A DNA stretch of 64,000 nt from positions 496,001 through 560,000 of the forward strand of contig NZ_CP046919.1 in assembly GCF_011387195.1 (NCBI RefSeq), read 5' to 3'. Shown here in pieces: positions 55,123 through 63,339 of the stretch (its first letter is position 1; each line of letters opens with the position of its first letter). This stretch comes from Streptococcus ruminicola. GTDB taxonomy: Bacteria; Bacillota; Bacilli; Lactobacillales; Streptococcaceae. Under the pieces are notes generated by a model. That model searched no databases and had not been told where the DNA came from. It was given only the letters and a program-made list of their open reading frames with translations. Position numbers and translations under genes: made by a program.

Positions 55123-57948
55123 TTACTTCAATTTATCTTTTAAATATTGTCCTGTGTAAGACTCTTTGACTTTGGCGACTTCTTCTGGTGTGCCTGTGGC
55201 AACGATTTGTCCACCACCGACACCGCCTTCTGGTCCAAGGTCAATAATGTGGTCAGCTGTTTTAATCACATCAAGATTGTGTTCAATGACAAGCACGGTA
55301 TTTCCGTCATCTACAAAGCGTTGAAGAACTTTAAGCAGACGAGCAATGTCATCTGTGTGAAGACCTGTCGTTGGTTCATCAAGGATATAAAGACTCTTAC
55401 CAGTTGAGCGTTTGTGAAGTTCACTAGCCAATTTCATACGCTGTGCTTCACCACCAGAAAGGGTTGTTGCAGGTTGTCCAAGTGTGACATAACCAAGTCC
55501 AACGTCTTTGATAGTTTGCAATTTGCGTGCGATTTTAGGGATTGGTGCAAAGAATTCAACGGCATCGTTGACTGTCATATCAAGGATTTCAGCGATATTT
55601 TTATCTTTATAATGAACCTCAAGCGTTTCACTGTTATAGCGTGTGCCATGACAAACTTCACAAGGCACATACACATCTGGCAAGAAGTGCATTTCAATCT
55701 TGATAATACCATCACCAGAACAAGCCTCACAACGTCCGCCTTTAACGTTAAATGAGAAACGTCCTTTTTTGTAACCACGAATCTTAGCTTCATTGGTCTT
55801 AGCAAACAGGTCACGAATGTCATCAAAGACACCTGTATAAGTTGCAGGATTTGAACGTGGAGTACGACCGATTGGACTTTGGTCAATATCAATCAAGCGT
55901 TCAATGTTTTCAATGCCTTCAAGTGCTTTGTGCTTACCAGGTTTAGCAGAATTACGATTTAATTTTTGAGCAACAGCTTTTTTCAAAATACTGTTAACCA
56001 AAGTTGATTTACCAGAGCCAGATACTCCAGTCACCGCGATGAATTTTCCAAGTGGGAAAGTCACGTCGATATTTTGCAGGTTATTTTCTGAAGCTCCTAG
56101 TACGCGAAGAAAACGTCCATTACCTTTACGACGTTCTAGTGGCACAGGAATTTCTTTTGCACCTGATAGATATTGACCTGTGATTGATTTTTTATTCTTA
56201 GCAACTTCTTCTGGCGTACCAGATGCCACGATTTGCCCACCAAATTCACCCGCACCTGGTCCGACATCAATCAGCCAGTCAGCTTGACGCATAGTATCTT
56301 CGTCGTGTTCAACGACAATTAAGGTATTTCCGAGATCACGCATTTTCTTCAAACTATCAATCAAACGGTCATTGTCGCGTTGATGAAGCCCAATTGACGG
56401 TTCATCAAGGATATAAAGCACGCCCGACAAGTTTGAACCAATTTGCGTTGCCAAACGAATACGCTGACTTTCACCACCTGACAAAGTCCCCGCAGAACGT
56501 GACAAGGTCAAATAATTCAATCCCACGTTATTTAAGAAAGTCAAACGATCTTTGATTTCCTTAACGATTGGTGTGGCAATCGTTTTTTCATTTTCAGAAA
56601 GCTCCAAGTGATTCAAGAGTTCCAAATGGTCAGCAACTGACAAATCAGACACCTGACCAATATTCAAACCATTTTCACCACCAACACGAACGCAGAGCGC
56701 TTGATTATTCAAACGATAACCGTGACATGTTGGACATGGCAACTCATTCATGTAACCGCGCATGACGTTACGAGTGAAGTCGCTGTTTGTCTCATGGTAA
56801 CGACGATTGATATTGTTGACAACACCTTCAAATGGAAGGTCAATATTGCGTTCGCCACCAAAATCATTGACATAGTGGAAATGGAATTCACGCTCACCTG
56901 AACCGTAAAGCACAAGATTTTGCTCTTCTTCGCTCAAGTCTTCAAAAGGTGTATCCATATCAACACCAAAAGCCTCCATAGCTTGCTCAAGCATAGCAGG
57001 ATAATAATTTGATGAAATAGGATTCCATGGTGCTAAAGCCCCCTCACGAAGCGTTTTGCTGCGGTCAGGAATCACCAAATCCAAGTCAACTTCTAGTTTA
57101 TTTCCTAAACCATCACAGGTTGGACATGAACCAAATGGCGCATTAAATGAAAACAAACGCGGTTCTAATTCGGGAACAGTAAAGCCACAGACTGGGCAAG
57201 AATAGTGTTCTGAGAAAAGCAATTCATTGCCATCCATGGTATCGATGATGACATAACCATCTGCCAAACGAAGAGCTGCTTCCACAGAATCAAAAAGACG
57301 TGAACGAATGCCGTCTTTATTAATCAAACGGTCTACGACGATTTCGATATTGTGCATTTTGCTCTTAGATAACTCAGGAACTTCTGAAATGTCGAAAATC
57401 TCGCCATCCACGCGCACACGCACATAACCATCTTTTTGAATGCGGTCAAAAATCGTCTTGTGTTGACCTTTTTTGCGACGAACCACAGGCGCTAAAATTT
57501 GCATTCTTGTGCGCTCAGGCAATTCCAATACCTTATCAACAATCTGTTCAACCGATGATGCCGTAATAGCACCGTGCCCATTAATACAGTAAGGCGTTCC
57601 CACACGAGCGTACAAAAGGCGCAGATAATCATTGATTTCTGTCGTTGTTCCTACAGTAGAGCGCGGGTTTTTACTTGTTGTTTTTTGGTCAATGGAAATA
57701 GCTGGGCTAAGGCCTTCAATCGAATCCACATCAGGTTTTTCCATATTTCCAAGAAACATGCGGGCATAAGCAGACAAGCTTTCAACGTAACGACGTTGCC
57801 CTTCTGCGTAAATCGTATCAAATGCCAAACTTGATTTTCCAGACCCCGACAAACCAGTCACAACAACTAATTTGTCCCGCGGAATCTCAACATTGACATT
57901 TTTTAAATTGTGGGCACGAGCCCCACGAATAATCAATTTATCTTGCAT
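55123..57948 (-). CDS. uvrA: Excinuclease ABC subunit A
   Basis: A 941-residue UvrA, the damage scanner of nucleotide excision repair. Two ABC modules carry Walker [10 protein letters not shown] and GVSGSGKST, with signatures LSGGESQRI and LSGGEAQRM. Zinc modules are CPVCGF/CPTCDG and [14 protein letters not shown]. Full length. It lies divergent from corA over a 295-base gap. Confidence 0.97.
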   Translation of the reverse strand: MQDKLIIRGARAHNLKNVNVEIPRDKLVVVTGLSGSGKSSLAFDTIYAEGQRRYVESLSAYARMFLGNMEKPDVDSIEGLSPAISIDQKTTSKNPRSTVGTTTEINDYLRLLYARVGTPYCINGHGAITASSVEQIVDKVLELPERTRMQILAPVVRRKKGQHKTIFDRIQKDGYVRVRVDGEIFDISEVPELSKSKMHNIEIVVDRLINKDGIRSRLFDSVEAALRLADGYVIIDTMDGNELLFSEHYSCPVCGFTVPELEPRLFSFNAPFGSCPTCDGLGNKLEVDLDLVIPDRSKTLREGALAPWNPISSNYYPAMLEQAMEAFGVDMDTPFEDLSEEEQNLVLYGSGEREFHFHYVNDFGGERNIDLPFEGVVNNINRRYHETNSDFTRNVMRGYMNELPCPTCHGYRLNNQALCVRVGGENGLNIGQVSDLSVADHLELLNHLELSENEKTIATPIVKEIKDRLTFLNNVGLNYLTLSRSAGTLSGGESQRIRLATQIGSNLSGVLYILDEPSIGLHQRDNDRLIDSLKKMRDLGNTLIVVEHDEDTMRQADWLIDVGPGAGEFGGQIVASGTPEEVAKNKKSITGQYLSGAKEIPVPLERRKGNGRFLRVLGASENNLQNIDVTFPLGKFIAVTGVSGSGKSTLVNSILKKAVAQKLNRNSAKPGKHKALEGIENIERLIDIDQSPIGRTPRSNPATYTGVFDDIRDLFAKTNEAKIRGYKKGRFSFNVKGGRCEACSGDGIIKIEMHFLPDVYVPCEVCHGTRYNSETLEVHYKDKNIAEILDMTVNDAVEFFAPIPKIARKLQTIKDVGLGYVTLGQPATTLSGGEAQRMKLASELHKRSTGKSLYILDEPTTGLHTDDIARLLKVLQRFVDDGNTVLVIEHNLDVIKTADHIIDLGPEGGVGGGQIVATGTPEEVAKVKESYTGQYLKDKLK

Positions 57949-58082
57949 AATCTGTGAGATAAGCTAAGCTTGACACTAGGCCACGCTTAGCTTTCCATCC
58001 TTTCTTTGCGAGTACATTTTCTTCTTATTTCATTATAACAAATTTTCTACTTTTCTCTGTCCCCAAAAACTGCTAATTGTAG

Positions 58083-58088
58083 TATAAT
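58083..58088 (+). promoter_or_regulatory. -10 box of the corA promoter
   Basis: TATAAT at 58083-58088, with a weak -35. The transcript would begin near 58095 and carry the structured leader. Confidence 0.55.
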
Positions 58089-58149
58089 AGACTAGTATGT
58101 AGAATTTTGTCTAAAAAGAGATTATTTTACAACTTAAAAAAATCATTGA

Positions 58150-58215
58150 ACAAGAACTAAAGACGGCACTATCGCTGGTGGTCCTAACTAGTTATCATAG
58201 TTTAATAGTTCTTGT
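58150..58215 (+). ncRNA. Three-way-junction-like leader of corA
   Basis: A closing helix of ten perfect pairs, ACAAGAACTA (58150-58159)/TAGTTCTTGT (58206-58215). Inside are two hairpins: GAC-GG-CAC (58162-58169)/GTGGTC (58178-58183) with loop TATCGCTG, and AACTA (58186-58190)/TAGTT (58198-58202). It ends about 13 bases before the AGGAGGGG ribosome site of corA. It looks like a compact cis-regulatory RNA; I cannot match it to a named riboswitch class. Control by magnesium is a guess from the gene. Confidence 0.55.
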
Positions 58216-58244
58216 ATCTCATCGCAAAAGGAGGGGTTGTTTTT

Positions 58245-59189
58245 ATGGAACAAATGTTTCTATCAACAGCGTTAGAGTTTAAAGAAATCAATACATTCGA
58301 GCCAGGAGCTTGGATTAATTTGGTTAACCCCTCCCAGGAAGAGTCTGTGAGTTTAGCCGAACAATTTAATATCGATATCACAGACCTTCGTGCGCCACTC
58401 GACCTTGAAGAAACATCACGTATTTCTGTCGAAGACGATTACACTTTGATTATCGTCGACGTCCCAACCTACGAAGAACGTAATAACAAAAGCTATTATG
58501 TGACCATTCCGCTCGGTATCATTGTCACTGACAATGCTGTTATCACAACGTGTTTGCAAGAACTAACATTATTTGATAACTTTTTCAATCGTCGCGTCAA
58601 AAACTTCTACACATTTATGAAGACACGTTTTGTTTTCCAACTGCTTTATCGTAACGCAGAGCTATTCCTAACAGCCCTTCGTTCTATCGACCGTCAAAGT
58701 GACCGAATCGAAGCAGAATTGGAAAATGCCACACGTAATGAACAACTCATCGACATGATGGAGCTTGAAAAATCTATTGTCTACTTGAAAGCCTCATTGA
58801 AATTCAATGAACGTATCGTTAAAAAACTTTCGAGTAGTACCAGCTCTTTGAAAAAATACATCGAAGACGAAGACTTGCTTGAAGACACTTTGATTGAAAC
58901 GCAACAGGCGATTGAGATGGCTGGCATTTACGAAAATGTCTTGAATGCCATGACTGAAACAACTGCTTCAATCATCAACAACAACCAGAATACCATCATG
59001 AAAACCTTGGCTTTGATGACCATGGCACTTGATATTCCAACGGTTATCTTCTCTGCCTACGGGATGAACTTCCAAAACAACTGGTTACCATTAAATGGTC
59101 TACCACATGCCTTTTGGTACATCGTCTTCATCGCCGCTGCCATGAGCTTGTCCGTGGTATTCTACTTCTTCAGGAAGAAATGGTTTTAA
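58245..59189 (+). CDS. corA: CorA family magnesium transporter
   Basis: A 314-residue CorA-type divalent-cation channel. A cytoplasmic funnel domain is followed by two C-terminal helices with the selectivity motif YGMNF between them, and the end is basic. The frame opens 11 codons upstream; the ATG at 58245 has an AGGAGGGG site eight bases before it. It carries a structured leader and is followed by the hairpin array. Confidence 0.92.
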   Translation: MEQMFLSTALEFKEINTFEPGAWINLVNPSQEESVSLAEQFNIDITDLRAPLDLEETSRISVEDDYTLIIVDVPTYEERNNKSYYVTIPLGIIVTDNAVITTCLQELTLFDNFFNRRVKNFYTFMKTRFVFQLLYRNAELFLTALRSIDRQSDRIEAELENATRNEQLIDMMELEKSIVYLKASLKFNERIVKKLSSSTSSLKKYIEDEDLLEDTLIETQQAIEMAGIYENVLNAMTETTASIINNNQNTIMKTLALMTMALDIPTVIFSAYGMNFQNNWLPLNGLPHAFWYIVFIAAAMSLSVVFYFFRKKWF

Positions 59190-59273
59190 TTGATTAATTT
59201 TTACTGTAACTAAAGTTACTAGTAAAAATACGGTTGTCTCTATTTTGAGACAACCTAAACCACTTACTAGCTC

Positions 59274-59302
59274 GAAAAGTGATTAATATCGAATCACTTT
59301 TC
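59274..59302 (+). repeat. B-type hairpin, copy 1
   Basis: GAAAAGTGATT-AATATCG-AATCACTTTTC: eleven perfect pairs, loop AATATCG, followed by TCTCGTCGTAAC. Confidence 0.7.
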
Positions 59303-59399
59303 TCTCGTCGTAACAATCATCACCTACTTACGCAACTAAAGTCGCTAACAGAAATACGGAAGAATCTATCAGAGATTCTTCCTAGGCAGCTCACTATTT

Positions 59400-59428
59400 G
59401 TAAAGCAATTATTATCGAATTACTTTAC
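59400..59428 (+). repeat. B-type hairpin, copy 2
   Basis: GTAAAGCAATT-ATTATCG-AATTACTTTAC: ten pairs and one C-A mismatch, followed by TTATGTCGTAAT. The stem bases differ from copy 1 while pairing is mostly kept. Confidence 0.7.
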
Positions 59429-59474
59429 TTATGTCGTAATTTTGTTAGAGATTCCCTAACTCTCTGACTAGTTT

Positions 59475-59503
59475 GAAAAGCGATTATTATCGAATCACTT
59501 TTC
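59475..59503 (+). repeat. B-type hairpin, copy 3
   Basis: GAAAAGCGATT-ATTATCG-AATCACTTTTC: ten pairs and one C-A mismatch at the same place as copy 2, followed by TCTCGTCATAAC. Confidence 0.7.
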
Positions 59504-59661
59504 TCTCGTCATAACTTTTCAATCATTGTTGCGGCTAAACTTATTAATTTACATAGTATTTACTTTCTAAAGGCACTTACTAGTTAGAAAAAGCAAGTGA
59601 TTTTGTTTTCTCTAACTAATAACTGGCTTTATCTTATAAGACCTTATACAGGAGAATATTT

Positions 59662-60315
59662 ATGGATTTAACTAATCTTACTAAAAAGAACCAAGAGTTT
59701 ATTCACATTGCTACTAATCAATTGATTGAAGATGGTAAATCTGACGAAGAAATCCAAGCAATTTTGGAAGAAGTTTTACCAACAATCATTGAAAATCAGA
59801 AAAAAGGCTTAACTGCTCGTGCCCTTCTTGGTGCACCAACGGTTTGGGCTGCTTCTTTCACTGAAAAAGCTTCTGATGCTAAAGCAAACCAAGAAAAGAA
59901 AAATGATAACCCTTGGTTAATGTGGTTAGATACATCACTTCTTTTCATCGGAATCGTTGCTCTACTTAACGCCCTTATGGGATTCTTTAATTCAGCAACT
60001 AGCTCTGGACTTTTCTCACTTCTTGCCCTTGGTTTTGGTGGAGGTGCTGCTATGTACGCAACTTACCACTTCATCTATCGCTTCGCTGGTAAACCTAAGA
60101 GCGAACGTCCAGGTTGGAAAAAAACTTTCCTTGTACTTGGTTTAGCAATGCTTGGTTGGGTTCTCCTATACACCGCAACTGCATTCTTACCAGCCGTTCT
60201 TAATCCACAATTACCACCAATCGTAATGTTAATCATCGGTGTTATATCACTCGTCGGACGTTATTTCCTACAAAAGAAATACAACATCCTAAACGCAATG
60301 ACACCACAACAATAA
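59662..60315 (+). CDS. DUF1129 family membrane protein
   Basis: A 217-residue protein: a soluble N-terminal region of about 80 residues (LTKKNQEFIHIATNQLIEDGKSDEE, then a charged stretch) and a C-terminal part with four to five hydrophobic helices, as in DUF1129. The AGGAG site precedes the ATG. It is co-directed with corA and may be transcribed with it, since no terminator was seen in the gap. Its function is unknown; a magnesium link would be inference from position. Confidence 0.8.
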   Translation: MDLTNLTKKNQEFIHIATNQLIEDGKSDEEIQAILEEVLPTIIENQKKGLTARALLGAPTVWAASFTEKASDAKANQEKKNDNPWLMWLDTSLLFIGIVALLNALMGFFNSATSSGLFSLLALGFGGGAAMYATYHFIYRFAGKPKSERPGWKKTFLVLGLAMLGWVLLYTATAFLPAVLNPQLPPIVMLIIGVISLVGRYFLQKKYNILNAMTPQQ

Positions 60316-60320
60316 AAATA

Positions 60321-60357
60321 AATAACCTCACTAAGCATAAGTTTTAGTGAGGTTATT
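60321..60357. terminator. Bidirectional terminator
   Basis: AATAACCTCACTAA (60321-60334) pairs with TTAGTGAGGTTATT (60344-60357). It lies between the DUF1129 gene and the convergent lipoprotein gene. Confidence 0.85.
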
Positions 60358-60359
60358 TT

Positions 60360-60806
60360 TTATTTAGAACGCAAAGTTAAAGCAATGTCATCTGGCCAAG
60401 TTGAAGTCATTTTAATCTGATCAAGGTTTTCAACCGAAATTTTTTTAGCTGAGAAATATGTTTTCTTATGATAGCGGATATTGAAATCATCCTGACTATC
60501 TTCTTTAACATCTGTTAATGATTTGTCATTCAGTGAAAAATCAGTCTTCAGACCTTCTTTCAAATCTTCTTTTGTAAACATGACATACACTGTCCCAGAA
60601 AAGTGATTCTCTAAAGGTAAAACCTCATCTTTGTTTACTACTAAAACATCTTTAACATTTAGTTGTTCTTCTTCACTTTGATAAGCTTTACTACTTTCTG
60701 CTTTAATGGCAGCAGCGGTATCATAAGAAGCTTCTGAGACAATACCACAACCAGATAGCAACCCAAATAATAAAGCTACTCCCAAAACCTTAATTACTTT
60801 CATCAT
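60360..60806 (-). CDS. Small lipoprotein of DUF2975 locus 2
   Basis: A 148-residue predicted lipoprotein: signal peptide ending LLSGC (C20), then a hydrophilic domain (DEVLPLENHFSGTVYVMFT). I do not recognise the domain. It overlaps the HTH gene end by 17 bases, so it is coupled to it, and is the last gene of locus 2. An AGGAG site precedes the ATG. Locus 1 has no such gene. Confidence 0.7.
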   Translation of the reverse strand: MMKVIKVLGVALLFGLLSGCGIVSEASYDTAAAIKAESSKAYQSEEEQLNVKDVLVVNKDEVLPLENHFSGTVYVMFTKEDLKEGLKTDFSLNDKSLTDVKEDSQDDFNIRYHKKTYFSAKKISVENLDQIKMTSTWPDDIALTLRSK

Positions 60807-61014
60807 AATCTCTCCTATATTCTAAAATATCTCCCGGCTGACAATCCAACTCTCTACAAATACTCATCAAGGTATTAAACCTGACCCCCTTTGCCTTCCC
60901 GGTCTTCAAAATAGACAAATTCGCCTCGGTGATTCCTATTTTCTCAGCCAGCTCCTTAGAGGTGATATTTCTTGATTTTAACACCTTATCTAAATGTACT
61001 TTTATTTCTTCCAT
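60790..61014 (-). CDS. Small Cro/CI-type HTH regulator (YozG type), locus 2
   Basis: A 74-residue paralogue of the regulator at 33450: shared ANLSILKTGKAK and ICREL-CQPGDILEY, different N-terminus and tail. The ATG at 61014 is two bases after the DUF2975 stop; the frame opens 14 codons earlier inside DUF2975. The ribosome site is weak, so it relies on coupling. It likely acts on the TTATTG palindromes upstream of its operon. Confidence 0.85.
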   Translation of the reverse strand: MEEIKVHLDKVLKSRNITSKELAEKIGITEANLSILKTGKAKGVRFNTLMSICRELDCQPGDILEYRRDYDESN

Positions 61015-61015
61015 A

Positions 61016-61540
61016 TCAAATAATCTCATCGTGATCTTTTTGCAATTCATAACCACGTTTTAGCACAACAATAGCAATATCATTGATAATGATAAAAACA
61101 ATATTCACAAGATAATCTTTAAAAGATAAATCAAATAAGCTACTTGTATCTGCTATTCTAGAAAAATTAAGCAAGATATTAACAAGCAATTGAATTCCTG
61201 TGAATAAAATCTGATAAAGAAGAACTTTAGAAAGCAAATTGATGTTTTCGGAGCAAAAATACTCTTCAACTTGAAAATTTATCAACAACTTATCCAAAGC
61301 TCGCATTATCCTAAATAGAAGATAAAAAATAATTATAGCCATTATTAAGACAACAATCGGAATCCAAACAGAGACCTGAACTCTTTGATAACCATAATCC
61401 AAAGTAAATAGGCCACCATGATTTTGCCCAGCAAAAAACACTGCAAAGATACCAAATCCCATCAAAATCATACCTACAATCGATAAATAGCATATTATTT
61501 TAACAACTTCTCTTCCAACTTTTAAAGTAATCTCTTTCAT
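61016..61540 (-). CDS. DUF2975 family membrane protein, locus 2
   Basis: A 174-residue four-helix membrane protein: the segment VEEYFCSENINLLSKVLLYQILF between helices 2 and 3 is the DUF2975 signature. It is first in the operon with the HTH and lipoprotein genes. The function is unknown. Confidence 0.78.
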   Translation of the reverse strand: MKEITLKVGREVVKIICYLSIVGMILMGFGIFAVFFAGQNHGGLFTLDYGYQRVQVSVWIPIVVLIMAIIIFYLLFRIMRALDKLLINFQVEEYFCSENINLLSKVLLYQILFTGIQLLVNILLNFSRIADTSSLFDLSFKDYLVNIVFIIINDIAIVVLKRGYELQKDHDEII

Positions 61541-61555
61541 AAGTCTCCCTCTAAA

Positions 61556-61572
61556 TTATTGTTTTACAATAA
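61556..61572. promoter_or_regulatory. Operator A of DUF2975 locus 2
   Basis: TTATTG-TTTTA-CAATAA, just upstream of the first gene. Confidence 0.65.
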
Positions 61573-61582
61573 TCGTATTCTT

Positions 61583-61607
61583 GAAATTATTATAAAACAA
61601 TAATTTC
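61583..61607. promoter_or_regulatory. Operator B of DUF2975 locus 2
   Basis: GAAATTATT (61583-61591) and AATAATTTC (61599-61607) are perfect nine-base arms. On the minus strand it repeats operator A (AATTATTGTTTTA core). A TTGTTT-17-TACGAT promoter fits between and over the two sites. Confidence 0.65.
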
Positions 61608-61640
61608 AACTTATAAACTCAAAAAAGATTTTTCCACACA

Positions 61641-61670
61641 AAAAAACGACCTCTTTCGAAGTCGTTTTTT
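61641..61670 (-). terminator. Terminator of rpsF-ssb-rpsR
   Basis: AAAAAACGAC/GTCGTTTTTT arms around a ten-base loop. Confidence 0.85.
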
Positions 61671-61687
61671 CTGTTCACCGCAACGAA

Positions 61688-61927
61688 TTAGTCTTCGTTT
61701 ACGAATGGCATAAGAGCCATAACGCGAGCGCGTTTGATAGCTGTTGTTACTTTACGTTGGTTTTTAGCTGAAGTTCCAGTTACGCGACGTGGAAGAATTT
61801 TACCACGTTCTGAAACGAAACGGCTAAGAAGCTCAGTATCTTTGTAATCAACATATTCAATTTTGTTAGCTGCGATGTAATCAACTTTTTTACGGCGTTT
61901 GAATCCGCCACGACGTTGTTGAGCCAT
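61688..61927 (-). CDS. rpsR: 30S ribosomal protein S18
   Basis: A 79-residue S18: [44 protein letters not shown] is the family core. It is last in rpsF-ssb-rpsR and pairs with S6 on the 30S platform. There are no zinc cysteines. Confidence 0.98.
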   Translation of the reverse strand: MAQQRRGGFKRRKKVDYIAANKIEYVDYKDTELLSRFVSERGKILPRRVTGTSAKNQRKVTTAIKRARVMALMPFVNED

Positions 61928-61987
61928 GTTTTATTCTCCTTTATATTATTGTTGTTTCAAGTTTAACACTTGAGGTGTCCATATCCA

Positions 61988-62494
61988 TTAGAATGGAAGA
62001 TCGTCATCTGAAATATCCATTGGGTTAGAATTACCAAATGGACTTTCGTCACGACCGAAATTAGGTGTTTGTTGTGAAGGTTGTGATGAGAAACCACCAT
62101 TAGAAGATCCACCAAATGATGAATTGTTGTTAAATCCACCGTTGTAAGAACCACCTGATTGACCTTCACGTGTAGCACGACTTTCCAAGATTTGGAAATT
62201 ATCTGCAACGACCTCAGTTACGTAAACACGTTGGCCTTGTTGGTTTTCATAGTTACGAGTCTGAATACGACCAGTAACACCAACCAATGTACCTTTTTTA
62301 GCCCAGTTAGCCAAGTTTTCAGCTTGCTGACGCCAAATAACACAGTTAATAAAATCTGCTTCACGTTCACCATTTTGGTTCTTGAAGTTACGGTTTACAG
62401 CAAGTGTAAATGTCGCAACTGCTTGATTAGATGGTGTGTAACGGAGTTCTGCATCGCGGGTCATACGACCAACAAGTACTACATTATTAATCAT
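61988..62494 (-). CDS. ssb: Single-stranded DNA-binding protein
   Basis: A 168-residue SSB: OB fold from [21 protein letters not shown] to about 110, a glycine/serine/asparagine-rich linker, and the acidic partner-binding tip DDDLPF. It lies 11 bases after rpsF. Confidence 0.97.
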   Translation of the reverse strand: MINNVVLVGRMTRDAELRYTPSNQAVATFTLAVNRNFKNQNGEREADFINCVIWRQQAENLANWAKKGTLVGVTGRIQTRNYENQQGQRVYVTEVVADNFQILESRATREGQSGGSYNGGFNNNSSFGGSSNGGFSSQPSQQTPNFGRDESPFGNSNPMDISDDDLPF

Positions 62495-62505
62495 AAGACA
62501 CCTTC

Positions 62506-62796
62506 TTACGCGTCGATTTTAACGATCATGTGACGAAGAATGTCACCGTTGATTTTTGAAAGACGGTCGAACTCGTTAAGAGCTACAGCATCTTCTGCTT
62601 CAACGTTAACAACGTGGTAAAGTCCTTCACGGAAATCTTGGATTTCGTATGCAAGACGACGTTTTTCCCAGTCTTTTGATTCAACAACAGTTGCACCGTT
62701 GTCAGTCAAGATAGAGTCAAAGCGTGCTACCAAAGCATTTTTAGCTTCTTCTTCAATGTTTGGACGAATAATGTAAAGAATTTCGTATTTAGCCAT
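62506..62796 (-). CDS. rpsF: 30S ribosomal protein S6
   Basis: A 96-residue S6 ([37 protein letters not shown]). First in the operon; a two-hairpin leader precedes it. AGGAGG lies before the ATG. Confidence 0.98.
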   Translation of the reverse strand: MAKYEILYIIRPNIEEEAKNALVARFDSILTDNGATVVESKDWEKRRLAYEIQDFREGLYHVVNVEAEDAVALNEFDRLSKINGDILRHMIVKIDA

Positions 62797-62824
62797 TGAT
62801 ATTTTTCCTCCTTTTGGTCTAATG

Positions 62825-62863
62825 ACTCGCGAACCTGATCACGAGTAAGTGAGGTATACTCAC
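62825..62863 (-). promoter_or_regulatory. Two-hairpin leader of rpsF
   Basis: ACTCGCGA/TCACGAGT (62825-62846, one G-T pair) and GTGAG/CTCAC (62849-62863) lie between promoter and ribosome site. S6:S18 complexes autoregulate this operon through a leader hairpin in many bacteria; I did not see the usual CCG bulge, so this is only a candidate. Confidence 0.45.
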
Positions 62864-62871
62864 AATAAACT

Positions 62872-62900
62872 ATTATACTATACCTTAAATCGATGTGCAA
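62872..62900 (-). promoter_or_regulatory. Promoter of rpsF-ssb-rpsR
   Basis: TTGCAC (62895-62900), 17 bases, TATAAT (62872-62877) on the minus strand. Confidence 0.8.
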
Positions 62901-62977
62901 GAGATATGCGGGAAAGAAAGTGTTTTTATCCTAAATTTTTTTATCAATTTATATCCCCAAAATCTCCCAAAACAAAA

Positions 62978-62996
62978 AAGCAGGTCTGCTCTGCTT
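62978..62996 (-). terminator. Terminator of the 54-residue gene
   Basis: AAGCAG/CTGCTT arms. On the minus strand TTTTTTG follows. Confidence 0.65.
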
Positions 62997-63002
62997 CTTT
63001 GC

Positions 63003-63167
63003 TTAAAAATCGCCTTTATTAGAAACGGCTAAGTTTGTCTCATAAATCTCCGTTGCAAAATCTAATTCTTTTCTAAAAGCATTTGCTTCTTCGCGACTTT
63101 CAAAAATCTTTTGTGCTTGAACGTACTGTTGACCACTGCGCCAGTACATCTTCCTAACAACCCACAT
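63003..63167 (-). CDS. Small 54-residue protein
   Basis: A short gene starting MWVVRKMYWRSGQQYVQ and ending NLAVSNKGDF. The ATG at 63167 has GAGGT and AAGG before it. It has its own terminator, so it is likely real. The first 20 residues are basic and aromatic; the rest is a charged helix (ESREEANAFRKELDFATEI). I do not recognise the family; it could bind nucleic acid or a protein partner. Confidence 0.7.
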   Translation of the reverse strand: MWVVRKMYWRSGQQYVQAQKIFESREEANAFRKELDFATEIYETNLAVSNKGDF

Positions 63168-63307
63168 ATCCTTACCTCGCTTTTCGCTAGTATAACTTCA
63201 ATTATAGCATAAATTTTATGAATTGTTGCAAAATTAAGTCTTGTATTTAACTTTTAATATAAACTTCAAATTAACTTAACAAAAACTTTGTGAAAGCGTA
63301 ACAAAAA

Positions 63308-63331
63308 AAGATGAGCTTATCGCTCATCTTC
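63308..63331 (-). terminator. Terminator of the sortase gene
   Basis: AAGATGAGC-TTATC-GCTCATCTT (63308-63330). On the minus strand a T-run follows. Confidence 0.82.
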
Positions 63332-63339
63332 AATCTTTT

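Larger units (their letters stand above)
59199..59618 (+). repeat. Array of related hairpins between corA and the DUF1129 gene
   Basis: The 470-base gap holds a row of stem-loops that look like diverged copies of one unit: an A stem, then ACTAG-like bases, then a B stem with loop ATTATCG or AATATCG, then TCGTAAC-like bases. A stems are 59232-59255 (nine pairs), 59358-59382 (ten pairs) and 59444-59468 (eight pairs). B stems are listed separately. The first unit is preceded by a palindrome at 59199-59231 (AACT-AA-AGTT core) and the second by AACTAAAGTCGC. A last hairpin at 59581-59618 has TAGTTAGA/TCTAACTA arms. None of these has a terminator T-run. No open frame of note is present. Confidence 0.7.

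Noticed and set aside
55575..55892. A 105-codon frame in a second minus-strand frame of uvrA
   Set aside because: It is out of frame within the highly conserved UvrA zinc region and has no motif of its own.
59232..59255. The first A stem read as the corA terminator
   Set aside because: Nine good pairs but no T-run after it on the plus strand.
59199..59618. The hairpin array read as a CRISPR array
   Set aside because: Units are palindromic and diverged, spacing is uneven (about 126 and 75 bases between B stems), and there are no cas genes.
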